From the NCBI GenBank assembly GCA_964433495.1, contig CAYSRC010000008.1:1-63515 (forward strand): 63,515 nt of DNA, in the 5' to 3' direction. Positions 34,348 to 43,759 of this stretch are shown one piece after another. The position numbers and the translations under genes were made by a program. The notes under the pieces are model-generated. The model saw only the letters and a list, made by a program, of their open reading frames with translations, searched no databases and had not been told where the DNA came from. Source of the stretch: CAYSRC01 sp964433495. GTDB taxonomy: Bacteria; Bacillota; Clostridia; Oscillospirales; Ruminococcaceae. Positions within the stretch are counted from its first letter, which is position 1. Each line of letters opens with the position of its first letter.

Positions 34348-34908
34348 CTACCCCTCAAAAACGGGCAGCTGCGCGAGGTAGACGAGGTTGTCGGTCGGGA
34401 ACCCCTCCCCCTCGCGCAGTGCCGCGGCATAACCCCACACCGCCGCGCCCAGCCCCTCGAGCATCGTCCTCATCGCCTCAAAGGTGCCGCCCGTCGACAC
34501 CACGTCGTCGAGCAGCAGCACCCGGCTGTCCTTAAGCTTTTGGGCGTACACCCCGTCGGCGACGAGCCGCTGCACCTTTGCGGTCGTGATGCTCTTGACG
34601 TCGGCCTCCACCGCGTTTTGCATGTAGCTTTTGACGTCCTTGCGCAGCACGATGTACTCCGAGATGCCCAGCTTTTCGCACAGCGACTGCGCGAGCGGAA
34701 GCACCTTGGCCTCGGGGCAGACGATGTAGTCAAAGCTGCGGCCCTTCAGCCGCACCGCCAGCTGCTCGGCGCACCAGCGTGTCACCTCGGCCGCGCCCAG
34801 CATGACAAAGCTCGCGATGTGCAGCCCCTCGGCGACCTCGACGACGGGCAGCGCCAGTCGGTAGCCGCATATGTCGAGAATATACTCCTTTTGTCCCTCG
34901 TATCTCAT
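34348..34908 (-). CDS. Phosphoribosyltransferase, adenine-PRTase-like
   Basis: 186 residues from ATG at 34908 (GGGAGAG upstream). The PRPP-binding loop is VLLLDDVVSTGGTFEAM (about 128-144), with DYIVCPEAKVLPLAQSL as the other conserved block. Such proteins include Apt and regulators of the PurR/Xpt type. Substrate specificity cannot be read from sequence; salvage of a purine base is likely given the purH context two genes away. Confidence 0.82.
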   Translation of the reverse strand: MRYEGQKEYILDICGYRLALPVVEVAEGLHIASFVMLGAAEVTRWCAEQLAVRLKGRSFDYIVCPEAKVLPLAQSLCEKLGISEYIVLRKDVKSYMQNAVEADVKSITTAKVQRLVADGVYAQKLKDSRVLLLDDVVSTGGTFEAMRTMLEGLGAAVWGYAAALREGEGFPTDNLVYLAQLPVFEG

Positions 34909-35174
34909 GGTTTTTCTCTCCCTTTTTGTCCTGTGTTCCGATTTTCCGCATTCTGCGTTTTCTCGGGCAATCTGTCCGCTGCGCTCGGGCCGGCGCGTCA
35001 CGCTTTCTGCCCGGCGTTTTGCCGAAAGCCCCCCTATAATCGAGCCCGGCGACACGGCGGGCTTTAAGCGCGCCCCCTTGCGGGACGCTTTATTCTTTTA
35101 TCCTTCATCGATCTGCGGGTTCAAAAACCGCGCCCCCGAACAAGTACCCCGCAAAATGCTCGCTCCCCCGAAAA

Positions 35175-35954
35175 TCAAAGGGTCGCGACCGCGGCGATCT
35201 CCTCGGTTATCGCGGCGAGCTTTTTGCCCGCGTATTCGAGCATCTTCCTGCCCTTTTCGGCGCTCCCCGCGGTCGCGTCGCCGATGACCCCCGTCGCGGT
35301 GATGTCCTTTGTCACCCAGCCCATGTTCACGGGCCCGAAGACGGTGACATAGCGGTTGCGACGCAGCTGCTCGGGCGGGAAGGTGCAGACGGCCCTGTCC
35401 ATCCTGACAAGCTCGGGCCGCAGCGCGAGGACGATGCTCGTCTCGAGCTCGCCCGCGTGGAACACGCCGTCCCTCGGGCTCTGCCGGATATCCTTCAACA
35501 GCTCCTCCCAAAAATCGGTGAACCACCAGTCGACGACAAAGACCGAAATCGCAAGCTCGTCCCTTATGTCGCGCGATACCGCGTTGAGCACGTCGGTATT
35601 GCCGCCGTGCGAGTTGAGAAGCATCAGCTTTTTAAACCCGTGGCGCGCGACCGAGCGCGCGACGTCGATGACAACGGCCGCAAGGGTGGTCAGCGACAGG
35701 GTCAGCGTGCCGCAAAAGCCCATGTGCTCGTTGCTCTTGCCTATCTCAAGCGTCGGCAGCAGCAGCACCTCGCGCCCCTTTTCAAGCTTGCCCTCAAAGC
35801 TGTCGAGCACCCCCTTTACAATGATACTGTCGGTGCCCACGGGCAGGTGGGCGCCGTGCTGCTCGTGCGCGGCGACGGGCAGCACGACAATCGTCCCCTC
35901 GCGGTCGAGCGCGTCGACCTCGGGCGAGGTCATCTCGGTCAGCTTGTGCAACAT
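35175..35954 (-). CDS. Creatininase-family amidohydrolase
   Basis: 259 residues. The metal-binding blocks are complete: LPVAAHEQHGAHLPVGTD, LLNSHGGNTDVL and HAGELETSIVLAL. Family members hydrolyse creatinine, a mycofactocin peptide, or FAPy intermediates of riboflavin-type pathways (ArfB/MptE). No partner gene indicates which. It is separated by 266 bp from the downstream PRTase gene. Confidence 0.88.
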   Translation of the reverse strand: MLHKLTEMTSPEVDALDREGTIVVLPVAAHEQHGAHLPVGTDSIIVKGVLDSFEGKLEKGREVLLLPTLEIGKSNEHMGFCGTLTLSLTTLAAVVIDVARSVARHGFKKLMLLNSHGGNTDVLNAVSRDIRDELAISVFVVDWWFTDFWEELLKDIRQSPRDGVFHAGELETSIVLALRPELVRMDRAVCTFPPEQLRRNRYVTVFGPVNMGWVTKDITATGVIGDATAGSAEKGRKMLEYAGKKLAAITEEIAAVATL

Positions 35955-36299
35955 CTTCCTACACTTCCTTTCGATGCGTTTGTTTTTCTTTTTTATGCCG
36001 TCGGCGGCCCCATGGGTGACGCTTGTTTGGGGACGCCGTTAAAGCCTGTCATATGCCCTATCGGGAATAGGCCCGTGCCCTGCATTCTGCCCGCCGCGCC
36101 GCGGGACTTTACTTCGCGCGGCGCCGAAGAGCTTTCCGTTGCCGGGCGCTCTTCGCGCCCGCTTTTTCGCTCTGAGCGGCAGCCGTGTCCCGTCAAACCT
36201 TATCCCCATGCGCGGGGCACACCGGCTGAAACCCGTTTGCGCAGCGCGCGGTGCGCCCCGCGCAGCGAGCCCCCGCCCGCCGTCCTGTGCGCAGACGCC
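35955..36299. other. Intergenic region between purH and the creatininase gene
   Basis: About 345 bp, GC-rich, without a gene or a clear promoter by eye. Confidence 0.4.
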
Positions 36300-36342
36300 G
36301 AGCGGGCAGGGAGAAATCCTCGGGATCTCCCCCTGCCCGCTC
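36300..36342 (-). terminator. Stem-loop just after purH
   Basis: GAGCGGGCAGGG and complement with an internal GATCC/GGAT pair, directly after the purH stop. There is no T run on the minus strand, so termination is uncertain. Confidence 0.5.
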
Positions 36343-36346
36343 TCTG

Positions 36347-37894
36347 TCAATGCTTAAAATGCCTCATCCCCGTGAACACCATCGCGATGCCCGCTCTGTT
36401 GCACGCTTCGATGCTGTCGTTGTCGCGCACCGAACCGCCCGGCTGGATAATCGCCGTCACCCCCGCGGCGGCGGCCGCCTTCACGCAGTCGTCAAACGGG
36501 AAGAACGCGTCGGACGCCATGACGCTGCCGCGCGCCCTGTCGCCCGCGTACCTGATTGCGAGCTCGAGCGCGGTGATCCGATTGGTCTGTCCGGGGCCCA
36601 CCCCCGCCGTCGCGCCCTCCCGCGCGAGCACGATGCCGTTGCTCTTCACATGCTTCACGACCCGCCACGCAAACAACAGCTCGCGCAGCTCCGCGTCGCT
36701 CGGGGCGCGCTCGGTGACGGTTTTGAGCGCGCCGTCGAGCAGGGCGGTGTCCCGGCTCTGCACCAGCAGGCCGCCCGCGACCCGCTTGAGGTCGAGCCCC
36801 TGCGCGGGGGCCGCGCCGCACGCGGGCAGACGCAGGATGCGCAGGTTCTTTTTGCCCTTGAGCAGCTCGAGCGCGTCCGCGTCGTAATCGGGCGCGATGA
36901 CGATCTCGAGAAACACCCTCTTGAGGCTTTCGGCGAGCGCCCTGTCGCACACCCGGTTGAGCGCGACGATGCCGCCGAAGATCGAGACTGGGTCGGCGTC
37001 GTATGCCCGCCGCCACGCCTCGCCGATGTCGCCGCCGATGCCGACGCCGCACGGGTTTGCGTGCTTCACCCCGACGGCGCAGGGCGTGTCCCCAAACTCC
37101 GAGAGGACGGCGACCGCGCTGTCCGCGTCGGCGATGTTGTTGTAGGACAGCGCCTTGCCCCACAGCTGTCCGGCCTCGCAGATGCCGGACGGCACGACTG
37201 TCCCGCTCTCGCGGTAAAAGGCTGCGCTTTGGTGCGGGTTTTCGCCGTAGCGAAGCGGGCTCTGCTTCTCGAAGGTGAGGGTCAGCGTGTCCCCCTCGAG
37301 CGGGTCCTCCCCGAGCTGCTCACCGAGCCAGCGCGCAATCAGCGCATCGTAAGCGGCGGTGTGCGAAAACACCTTGCGCGCGAGCCGCAGCTTGGTCCCG
37401 CGCGATATCTCGCCCAACCGCTCGAGCTCGTCCGCGACGGTGTCGTAGTCGGCGGGGTCGCACACCGCCGCGACATAGCGGGCGTTTTTGGCGGCCGCCC
37501 TGAGCGCGGTCGGCCCGCCGATGTCGATGTTCTCGACCGCCTCCGCAAACGTCACTCCGTCCCGCATGATCGTCTCTTTGAACGGGTACAGATTGACCGC
37601 GACGATGTCGACGGTGTCGATGCCGAGCTCTTCGAGCTGCGACATGTGCCCCTCGTCCTCCCGCACCGCGAGGATACCCGCGTGGACGGCGGGGTGCAGC
37701 GTCTTCACCCTGCCGTCGAGGCACTCGGGAAAGCCGGTGAGACAGGACACCTCGCGCACGGGGATCCCCGCGCCCTCGAGCGCCCGCGCCGTGCCCCCTG
37801 TCGAGACGATCTCGTAGCCGAGCGCCGACAGCCTTTCGGCGAACCCGACAACGCCCGTCTTGTCGTAAACGCTTATCAAAGCCTGTTTTTTCAT
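36347..37894 (-). CDS. purH: Bifunctional AICAR transformylase / IMP cyclohydrolase
   Basis: 515 residues from ATG at 37894 (GGAGG upstream). The IMP cyclohydrolase domain begins ALISVYDKTGVVGFAERL and has STGG and KTLHPAVHAGIL; the transformylase domain has LRYGENPHQSAAFY, DADPVSIFGGIVALN and DAFFPFDDCVKAAA. It catalyses the last two steps of IMP synthesis. A guanine riboswitch with a terminator lies in its leader, so transcription should stop when guanine or hypoxanthine is plentiful. It stands apart from other pur genes here. Confidence 0.98.
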   Translation of the reverse strand: MKKQALISVYDKTGVVGFAERLSALGYEIVSTGGTARALEGAGIPVREVSCLTGFPECLDGRVKTLHPAVHAGILAVREDEGHMSQLEELGIDTVDIVAVNLYPFKETIMRDGVTFAEAVENIDIGGPTALRAAAKNARYVAAVCDPADYDTVADELERLGEISRGTKLRLARKVFSHTAAYDALIARWLGEQLGEDPLEGDTLTLTFEKQSPLRYGENPHQSAAFYRESGTVVPSGICEAGQLWGKALSYNNIADADSAVAVLSEFGDTPCAVGVKHANPCGVGIGGDIGEAWRRAYDADPVSIFGGIVALNRVCDRALAESLKRVFLEIVIAPDYDADALELLKGKKNLRILRLPACGAAPAQGLDLKRVAGGLLVQSRDTALLDGALKTVTERAPSDAELRELLFAWRVVKHVKSNGIVLAREGATAGVGPGQTNRITALELAIRYAGDRARGSVMASDAFFPFDDCVKAAAAAGVTAIIQPGGSVRDNDSIEACNRAGIAMVFTGMRHFKH

Positions 37895-38018
37895 CGCTGC
37901 CTCCCTGCAAAAAAAGAGATGTTTTTGACCTTCGGGATTCCCGCTTCCGCGCGTGCGCACCGGGACTCTCAAAAGGGGCGGCGGTGCGCTGCCGCCGGAG
38001 ACGCGCCCGTCATCAGAC

Positions 38019-38057
38019 AAAAACGGGCGGCCCCTTTCGGCGCAAAGGGGTCGCCCG
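38019..38057 (-). terminator. Attenuator hairpin of the purH leader
   Basis: On the minus strand: CGGGCGACCCCTTT, a six-base loop, AAAGGGGCCGCCCG, then TTTTTGT. It lies between the aptamer and purH, where a ligand-controlled terminator is expected. Confidence 0.88.
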
Positions 38058-38117
38058 CAGCACAAGCTTTAAGCCCAAACAGCCCCCGCGCAGGGCGCGG
38101 AAGCGGCATAGGCAGCA

Positions 38118-38188
38118 AGCGATAGTCAGACCCTTTACGGCGGCCCGGTAGAAACGTCGGGACCATATCTCCCGATATATATCGTTGT
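38118..38188 (-). ncRNA. Purine (guanine) riboswitch aptamer upstream of purH
   Basis: On the minus strand the conserved parts are in order: J1/2 TATATATC, P2 CGGGA/TCCCG around loop GATATGG, J2/3 GTTTCTACC, P3 with loop CCGTAAA, and J3/1 TGACTAT, closed by P1 CGATA/TATCG. The base before the final TAT is C, the position that sets guanine/hypoxanthine rather than adenine recognition. A promoter lies 22 bp upstream and an attenuator 60 bp downstream. Confidence 0.94.
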
Positions 38189-38209
38189 ACCTGTTCGGTT
38201 TTCACCTAC

Positions 38210-38238
38210 AGTATACCCTGTGCCGACCGCAAAATCAA
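38210..38238 (-). promoter_or_regulatory. Promoter of purH
   Basis: On the minus strand TTGATT (38238-38233), 17 bp, TATACT (38215-38210), placing the start of transcription just ahead of the aptamer. Confidence 0.82.
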
Positions 38239-38407
38239 CCTCCCCCGCGCCGTGCGCCCCGCGGGACGCCGCGGCGGCAGCGGAGGCTCTGTCGTCAAAG
38301 TGCGAGAGAAAACGGTCGATTTTGCGCCCCTCCTTGTCCATTGCGCCCAAAAGCCCCCGCCCGATTTGTCGCAGATGCCTAAATTTTCAGTGTTTCGTCG
38401 ATATATA

Positions 38408-38436
38408 TTGAATTTTTTGCGAAAAGTAAATATACT
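38408..38436 (+). promoter_or_regulatory. Promoter of galK
   Basis: TTGAAT (38408-38413), 17 bp, TATACT (38431-38436), divergent from the purH promoter about 170 bp away. The stretch between the two promoters (38239-38407) shows no gene. Confidence 0.8.
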
Positions 38437-38445
38437 CAACTTATA

Positions 38446-38459
38446 CGGACAGATGTCCG
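38446..38459. promoter_or_regulatory. Inverted repeat at the galK transcription start
   Basis: CGGACAGATGTCCG, a perfect 6-bp dyad with a 2-bp centre, 10 bp after the -10 box. The position suits a repressor operator; the binding protein is not identified. Confidence 0.5.
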
Positions 38460-38539
38460 CCCGTCCTTAGGCGGCGCAGCGCCGCCCGGGAGGGGGGAAA
38501 ACGGCAAAACCTTCCTTTAAACGAAAGGGGCTTTTACAG

Positions 38540-39838
38540 ATGTACAACTGCAAGGGGCTTTTGCGGGCCATCGAGAACGGGGAATGCGACGGGCGTCTCG
38601 GCGAGCTGTATGCGCCGGACGGCGACCCCGACAGGCTCGCCCGCGCACGTGCGCGGGCGAGCGGGACGGCAGCCCGGTTTATCGACGCATTTTCGCCCGC
38701 CGACGACGCCCCTGCCGCGCTGATAAGCGGGCCCGGGCGCACCGAGATCGGCGGCAACCACACCGACCACCAGCGCGGCCACGTGCTGTGCGGCAGCGTC
38801 GATGTCGACATCCTGTGCTGCACTGCGCCAAACGGGCGGGACGTCATCCGGGTCATCTCTCAGGGGTACCCCGCCGTCGAGGTCCCGCTCGACTCCCTCG
38901 AGCCCCGCGAGGAGGAGAAGAACACCTCCGCCGCCCTCGTGCGGGGCGTAGCGGCGGGGGCAAGGCAGCGCGGGTGCGCCCTCAGGGGCTTTGACGTCTA
39001 CGCCGTCTCGGACGTGCTGTCGGGCTCGGGGCTGTCGTCGTCCGCGGCGTACGAGACCCTCGTCGGCGTCGCGCTAAACTTTGTGTGCAGCGCAAGCCTG
39101 AGCGCGATCGACATCGCGAAGATCGGCCAGTACGCCGAGAACGTCTATTTCGGCAAGCCGTGCGGCCTCATGGACCAGATGGGCTCGTCGGTCGGGGGCG
39201 CGGTCGCGGTCGACTTTGAGGACCGCGACAACCCCGCGGTGACGCCGGTGCACTATGACTTTGCGCGCTCAAAGCACGCGCTGTGCATCATAGACACCGG
39301 CTCGTGCCATGCCGACCTCACCGACGACTACGCCGCGATACCGCTCGAGATGCGCGCGGTCGCGGGCTTTTTCGGCAAAGAGGTGCTGCGCGAGGTGGAC
39401 GAGGACGCTTTTGCCGCCGCCCTCCCCGCGCTGCGCGAGCGCTGCGGCGACCGCGCGGTGCTGCGCGCGCTGCACTATTTTGAGGACGACAGGCGCGCCG
39501 TCGAGGAGTCGGCCGCGCTCTCGCGGGGAGATTTCTCCCGCTTTCTCGCGCTCGTGAACGAGTCGGGCCTCTCGTCCGCGCTGCACCTGCAAAACGTCAG
39601 CGCCGGGGGAGACCCGCGTCGGCAGGCGGTGCCCGTCGCGCTCGCTCTCGCCGCCCGCCTGCTCGGCGGACGGGGTGCGTCTCGGGTGCACGGCGGCGGC
39701 TTTGCGGGCACGATACAGGCGTTTGTCCCCGAGGACATGCTCGAGAGCTTCAAGCGCGGCATCGAGAGCGCGCTCGGCGAGGGCAGGTGCCATGTGATGC
39801 GCATCCGCCCGCAGGGCGGCTGTGTGGTCGTGCGCTGA
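38540..39838 (+). CDS. galK: Galactokinase
   Basis: 432 residues of the GHMP kinase superfamily, longer than the 390 of E. coli GalK by about 40 residues at the N-terminus. Motif 1 is GPGRTEIGGNHTDHQRGHVL, motif 2 SDVLSGSGLSSSAAYETLVG, motif 3 ASRVHGGGFAGTIQAFVP. This variant motif 1 (GGNHTDH for GEHTDY) is common in clostridial galactokinases. It converts galactose to galactose 1-phosphate, first step of the Leloir pathway, with galT two genes downstream. Confidence 0.95.
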   Translation: MYNCKGLLRAIENGECDGRLGELYAPDGDPDRLARARARASGTAARFIDAFSPADDAPAALISGPGRTEIGGNHTDHQRGHVLCGSVDVDILCCTAPNGRDVIRVISQGYPAVEVPLDSLEPREEEKNTSAALVRGVAAGARQRGCALRGFDVYAVSDVLSGSGLSSSAAYETLVGVALNFVCSASLSAIDIAKIGQYAENVYFGKPCGLMDQMGSSVGGAVAVDFEDRDNPAVTPVHYDFARSKHALCIIDTGSCHADLTDDYAAIPLEMRAVAGFFGKEVLREVDEDAFAAALPALRERCGDRAVLRALHYFEDDRRAVEESAALSRGDFSRFLALVNESGLSSALHLQNVSAGGDPRRQAVPVALALAARLLGGRGASRVHGGGFAGTIQAFVPEDMLESFKRGIESALGEGRCHVMRIRPQGGCVVVR

Positions 39839-40105
39839 CGGGCCAAGACGGCAGACAGGAGTTTAAAGCCGCTGCTGCGCGAGCGGGCTCCGCCTTGACG
39901 GCAGCTGCGCGCGGGACGGGGCCGGCGCCCCCGCCCGGCTGCCTTTTCCCTTACAACCGGCGGGTTTTATCTGCAAACGCCGAGGGTTTAAACATGAGCC
40001 GCGCGCACTGCGGATGCTCTCGGCCGGGACAAAACCGGCGTGTCGAGCCGCCGCGCGCTGTCCTTTGAACGCACAACTTCCCCGCAAGAAAGGAGCTGTC
40101 CCCCC

Positions 40106-40669
40106 GTGCTTACCCGCCCCGCTCCGACGGAAAGCGCCGTGACGGTCTTCCGCCTGCTTTCGGAAAGCGAGATCACGCCCGCGCTGTTCGAGCGCTTCCT
40201 GCGCCGGCAGCAGGTCGATCTGTGTGTCCGCAGGCGCGGAGGCGTCTGGGTGGTTGAGCACGATCCGTTTGTCGACGACTGGACGCGGGATGACCTCGCC
40301 CGGCTGATTTCACACCTTGCCTCGAGCGCCCGCACGGGCGGGTTTGTGTGCGGCGCCTTTGCGGGCGGGGCGCTCAAGGGCTTTGCGTGTGTCGACCCCG
40401 AGCTGTTCGGCAGGTGCGGCGAGTACGCCGACCTCACCGAGCTTCACGTCTCGCAGGACATGCGGCGCAGGGGCGTCGGCAGGCAGCTCTTTTCAAGGGC
40501 AAAGCGGTTCGCCGCGCGCCTCGGCGCAAAAAAGCTTTACATTTCGGCCCATTCGGCGCTTGAGAGCGCGCTGTTTTACCGGGCGATGGGCTGCGTCGAG
40601 GCCGCCGAGTACAACACCCTTCACGTGCTGAGCGAGCCGTTCGACTGCCAGCTCGAGTGCCCGCTTTAA
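40106..40669 (+). CDS. GNAT-family N-acetyltransferase
   Basis: 187 residues from GTG at 40106, with AAGGAG ten bases upstream (the frame extends to 40040 without a site). The acetyl-CoA-binding motif is LTELHVSQDMRRRGVGRQLF, then AKKLYISAHSALESALFYRAMGC. The substrate is unknown. It lies between galK and galT on the same strand (267 and 237 bp gaps), so it may be co-transcribed or merely interposed. Confidence 0.88.
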   Translation: MLTRPAPTESAVTVFRLLSESEITPALFERFLRRQQVDLCVRRRGGVWVVEHDPFVDDWTRDDLARLISHLASSARTGGFVCGAFAGGALKGFACVDPELFGRCGEYADLTELHVSQDMRRRGVGRQLFSRAKRFAARLGAKKLYISAHSALESALFYRAMGCVEAAEYNTLHVLSEPFDCQLECPL

Positions 40670-40906
40670 AGCGGTGAACGGGCGGCGGCGCATCGGAAAC
40701 AGGCGCTTAAAATAAAGCGGCATATGTCCTTTATTCGGGCGATTCTCACGCAAATCGGCGATATTAAGCCGCGTTTTTACATCTTTCGGCGGCGCGGCCC
40801 TACATATCGCACGCCGGATGATCGCCGCATACCTGTCCGCCCTCAAGGCGGGCATCCTATCCAACGGCAACAAAAGCGGCGCGCAAGCGCCCGGAGGAAA
40901 CGATCT

Positions 40907-42406
40907 ATGAACAACGACAGAGACAACGCGGTCTACGCGCTCGCGCACTACGCGCTGCAAAAGGGCCTTATCGAGCAGCGGGATTTCACCTGGGCGGTCA
41001 ATTCGATCATGGATGTGCTCAAGCTCGACGGCATCGGGGACGAAACGCCGCCCGAGGGCGAGCGCCCGCTGAGCCGGCTGCTGGATGTGCTGCTCGACGA
41101 CGCGGCCGAGCGCGGCCTGCTGCCCGACAACACCGTCGTGTATAGGGATATCCTCGACACCGAGCTGATGGGCAGGCTCACCCCGCGCCCCTCCGACGTC
41201 GCGGAGCGGTTTTACCGTCTCTTCCGCGACGACCCCAAAAAGGCGACCGACTGGTACTACGGCCTCTGCCTCGACACCAACTACATCCGCCGCGACAGGA
41301 TAGCGCGCGACATGCGCTGGAAGGCCGCGTGCGAGTACGGCGAGCTCGACATAACCGTCAACCTATCCAAGCCCGAAAAGGACCCCAAGGCGATTGCCGC
41401 CGCGCGCAGCATGCCGGCCTCGAGCTATCCCCGCTGCCAGCTGTGCGCCGAAAACGAGGGGTACGCGGGGCGCGTCAACCACCCCGCGCGGCAAAACCAC
41501 CGCCTTGTGCCGATATCGATCGCGGGCGCGCAGTGGTTTTTTCAGTACTCCCCCTATGTCTACTACAACGAGCACTGCATCTGCCTCAACAGCGAGCACG
41601 TCCCGATGAAGATCGACCGCGCGTGCTTTGACAAGCTGCTCGATTTTGTGACGCTGTTCCCCCATTATTTTGTCGGCTCCAATGCCGACCTGCCCATCGT
41701 GGGCGGCTCGATCCTCGCGCACGAGCACTTTCAGGGCGGACGCTATACCTTTGCCATGGAAAAAGCGCCCGTCGAGACACCGTTTCGCTTCGCGGGCGAA
41801 GAGGGCATCGCGTCGGGCATTGTGAAGTGGCCGATGTCGGTGCTGCGCCTGACGGGGCGCGACCCCGAGCGACTCGCGTCGCTCGCACAGCGGGTGCTTG
41901 CGCGCTGGCGCGAGTGGGACGACGAGGAGGCGGTCATCTTCTCACAGACCGACGGCGTGCCCCACAATACCATCACGCCGATTGCCCGCAGACGCGGCGG
42001 CAACTATGAGCTCGACCTCGTGCTGCGCAACAACCTCACCACCGAGCAGCACCCCCTCGGCCTCTACCACCCCCATGCCGAACTGCACCACATCAAAAAG
42101 GAGAACATCGGCCTCATCGAGGTGATGGGCCTCGCGGTGCTTCCCTCCCGCCTCAAGGCCGAGCTCGCGGCGGTCGCGGACGGCCTTGTGCGCGGGGCCG
42201 ACCTGAGGGCCGACGAGCTGAGCGAAAAGCACGCCGACTGGGCGGACGGGTTTCGGGACAGCTACCGCTTCACCCCCGATAACGCGCTCGACATCGTCAA
42301 GCACGAGACGGGTCTCGTGTTCTCGAAGGTTCTCGAGCACGCGGGCGTCTATCGCCGCAACGCCGCGGGACAGGAGGCGTTCCTGCGGTTTTTGAGAAGC
42401 GTCTGA
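40907..42406 (+). CDS. galT: Galactose-1-phosphate uridylyltransferase, Firmicute type
   Basis: 499 residues from ATG at 40907 (GGAGG upstream), the long GalT type 2 of Firmicutes. The catalytic-histidine region is GGSILAHEHFQGGRYTFAM, and YYNEHCICLNSEHVPM, NTITPIARR and HPHAELHHIKKENIGLIEVM (in LGLYHPHAELHH) are further blocks. It transfers UMP from UDP-glucose to galactose 1-phosphate. galE and pgm are not in the window. Confidence 0.95.
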   Translation: MNNDRDNAVYALAHYALQKGLIEQRDFTWAVNSIMDVLKLDGIGDETPPEGERPLSRLLDVLLDDAAERGLLPDNTVVYRDILDTELMGRLTPRPSDVAERFYRLFRDDPKKATDWYYGLCLDTNYIRRDRIARDMRWKAACEYGELDITVNLSKPEKDPKAIAAARSMPASSYPRCQLCAENEGYAGRVNHPARQNHRLVPISIAGAQWFFQYSPYVYYNEHCICLNSEHVPMKIDRACFDKLLDFVTLFPHYFVGSNADLPIVGGSILAHEHFQGGRYTFAMEKAPVETPFRFAGEEGIASGIVKWPMSVLRLTGRDPERLASLAQRVLARWREWDDEEAVIFSQTDGVPHNTITPIARRRGGNYELDLVLRNNLTTEQHPLGLYHPHAELHHIKKENIGLIEVMGLAVLPSRLKAELAAVADGLVRGADLRADELSEKHADWADGFRDSYRFTPDNALDIVKHETGLVFSKVLEHAGVYRRNAAGQEAFLRFLRSV

Positions 42407-42528
42407 TCTATCCTGTTCCCTGCCGTCCCTGTTGCGCTGTGTGGGACGCGCGAGGGTTTTGGACTTTTTGACCTTGCGGCACGCCGCCCGGCGTGGGATG
42501 CGGCCGCCTGTTAAGGGAGTTTTGTTTT

Positions 42529-42572
42529 AAAAAGAGCCGTGCAAACCGAAACGGTTTGCACGGCTCTTTTTC
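42529..42572 (+). terminator. Terminator after galT
   Basis: Perfect 15-bp stem (AAAAAGAGCCGTGCAAACCG with its complement around AAA) with a T run; also usable on the other strand. Confidence 0.95.
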
Positions 42573-43759
42573 TGTTAACGGCTTTCGTGCAACGACAGCG
42601 CCCGTCTGTACCGAGGAGTGTAAAACTTCAAGTATCGGGTAAAGCGAGAAACGAATAGGAGCTTTACGGACGAAAAAAGCTATCGATGTAAAAGAGATTG
42701 CTCGTTTACGGGCTGCCGTGCAAGCGATGCAAAAGGCGGAATATTCGGAGGCTTGCCGGTATAAAGCCCTTATAGGGCTGACTCAAGCCCCCGGCTTTGC
42801 CGAGGGCCATGACTCGGCTTTGTTTGTGTCAAAGCGCTTGGGCGCAACGCTTTGTTTTCGGTGTTCTCATGCCGAAGCAGACGCAAAGGAAAGCGCCGCT
42901 GTGAGGACATGGCGGCAAAAAAGTCTGTGTGAGAAGCAAAACGACGAAAAGCTCGCGGCAAGCCCAAAAGCCTCCCCATCCGAACGCAATCGGAACGACG
43001 TTCGGCGGTTTCCCCCACCATGGGGAACCGAAAGGGCGCGCAGCCCGAGAGATGGGTATAGGCTTTAGGGCTTGCTGTATCCCAAGCCCCCCTTAACGCG
43101 CGGTCGGGCTGCCGGGCTTAATCGGAACGATAGCCCGAAAGGCGCATGATATCGCGCCGAATGTCAAATGTCCGTTCCGTTTACATTTGACCACTCCGTG
43201 CGGCAGATGCACGTCGTAATCGGAACAACAGCCCGGAAGGCGCATAATATTGCGCGAATGTCAAATGCCCGTTCCGCTTGCATTTGACCGCTTCGCGCGG
43301 CAGATGCGCGTTGTAATCGGAACGATGCGCGAACCGCCTCATGAATTTGTTGCGAGCCCTAAAGCCCCCCTTGTGTAAAGGGGGAGGGCCTCAAAGCGGC
43401 GGGGGGATTGCAAGCGGAAGGCAGGAATTGCAACAAAAAGTCTTTTCAGTCAATAAGCCTTTGTCAAACAACCCCACGCACGGCTCACATATTCCCGTGA
43501 GTTGGTCGCATGTAAGCGGAACGGACATTCGACAGAGTTCACAGGAGTACGTGAACCCTGTCGGCCGTTGTACCGATTACACGCGGTTAGGGGGCCTTAG
43601 GAACGGTCTGCCGCAGAAGTCGGAAAACAGAAAACGCCGAACGGGTGCAAAAACAAGCTCTGTGCTTGCCGTGAGCCTTTAAAGCCTCCCCATCCGAACG
43701 GCCGGGCTTGATCGGAGCGACAGCTCGAAAGGCGCTTAAGACCCGCGGCAGGGCCGCCT
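42573..43759. repeat. Long gene-free repeat block
   Basis: Bases 42600-42960 are unfamiliar and AT-richer, with one open frame (42718-43068) that runs into repeats and has no ribosome binding site. From 42980: type 2 hairpins at 42980-43005, 43163-43191 and 43260-43288, a 97-bp tandem repeat (43119-43320), a partial MITE-like end at 43372-43430, a type 1 hairpin at 43484-43501 (CTCAC/GTGAG), and a type 2 hairpin GTCGCATG..CATTCGAC near 43506-43534. Confidence 0.7.

Noticed and set aside
42718..43068. Open frame of 116 codons after galT
   Set aside because: No SD, no recognisable motif, and its end runs through a type 2 hairpin of the repeat family.
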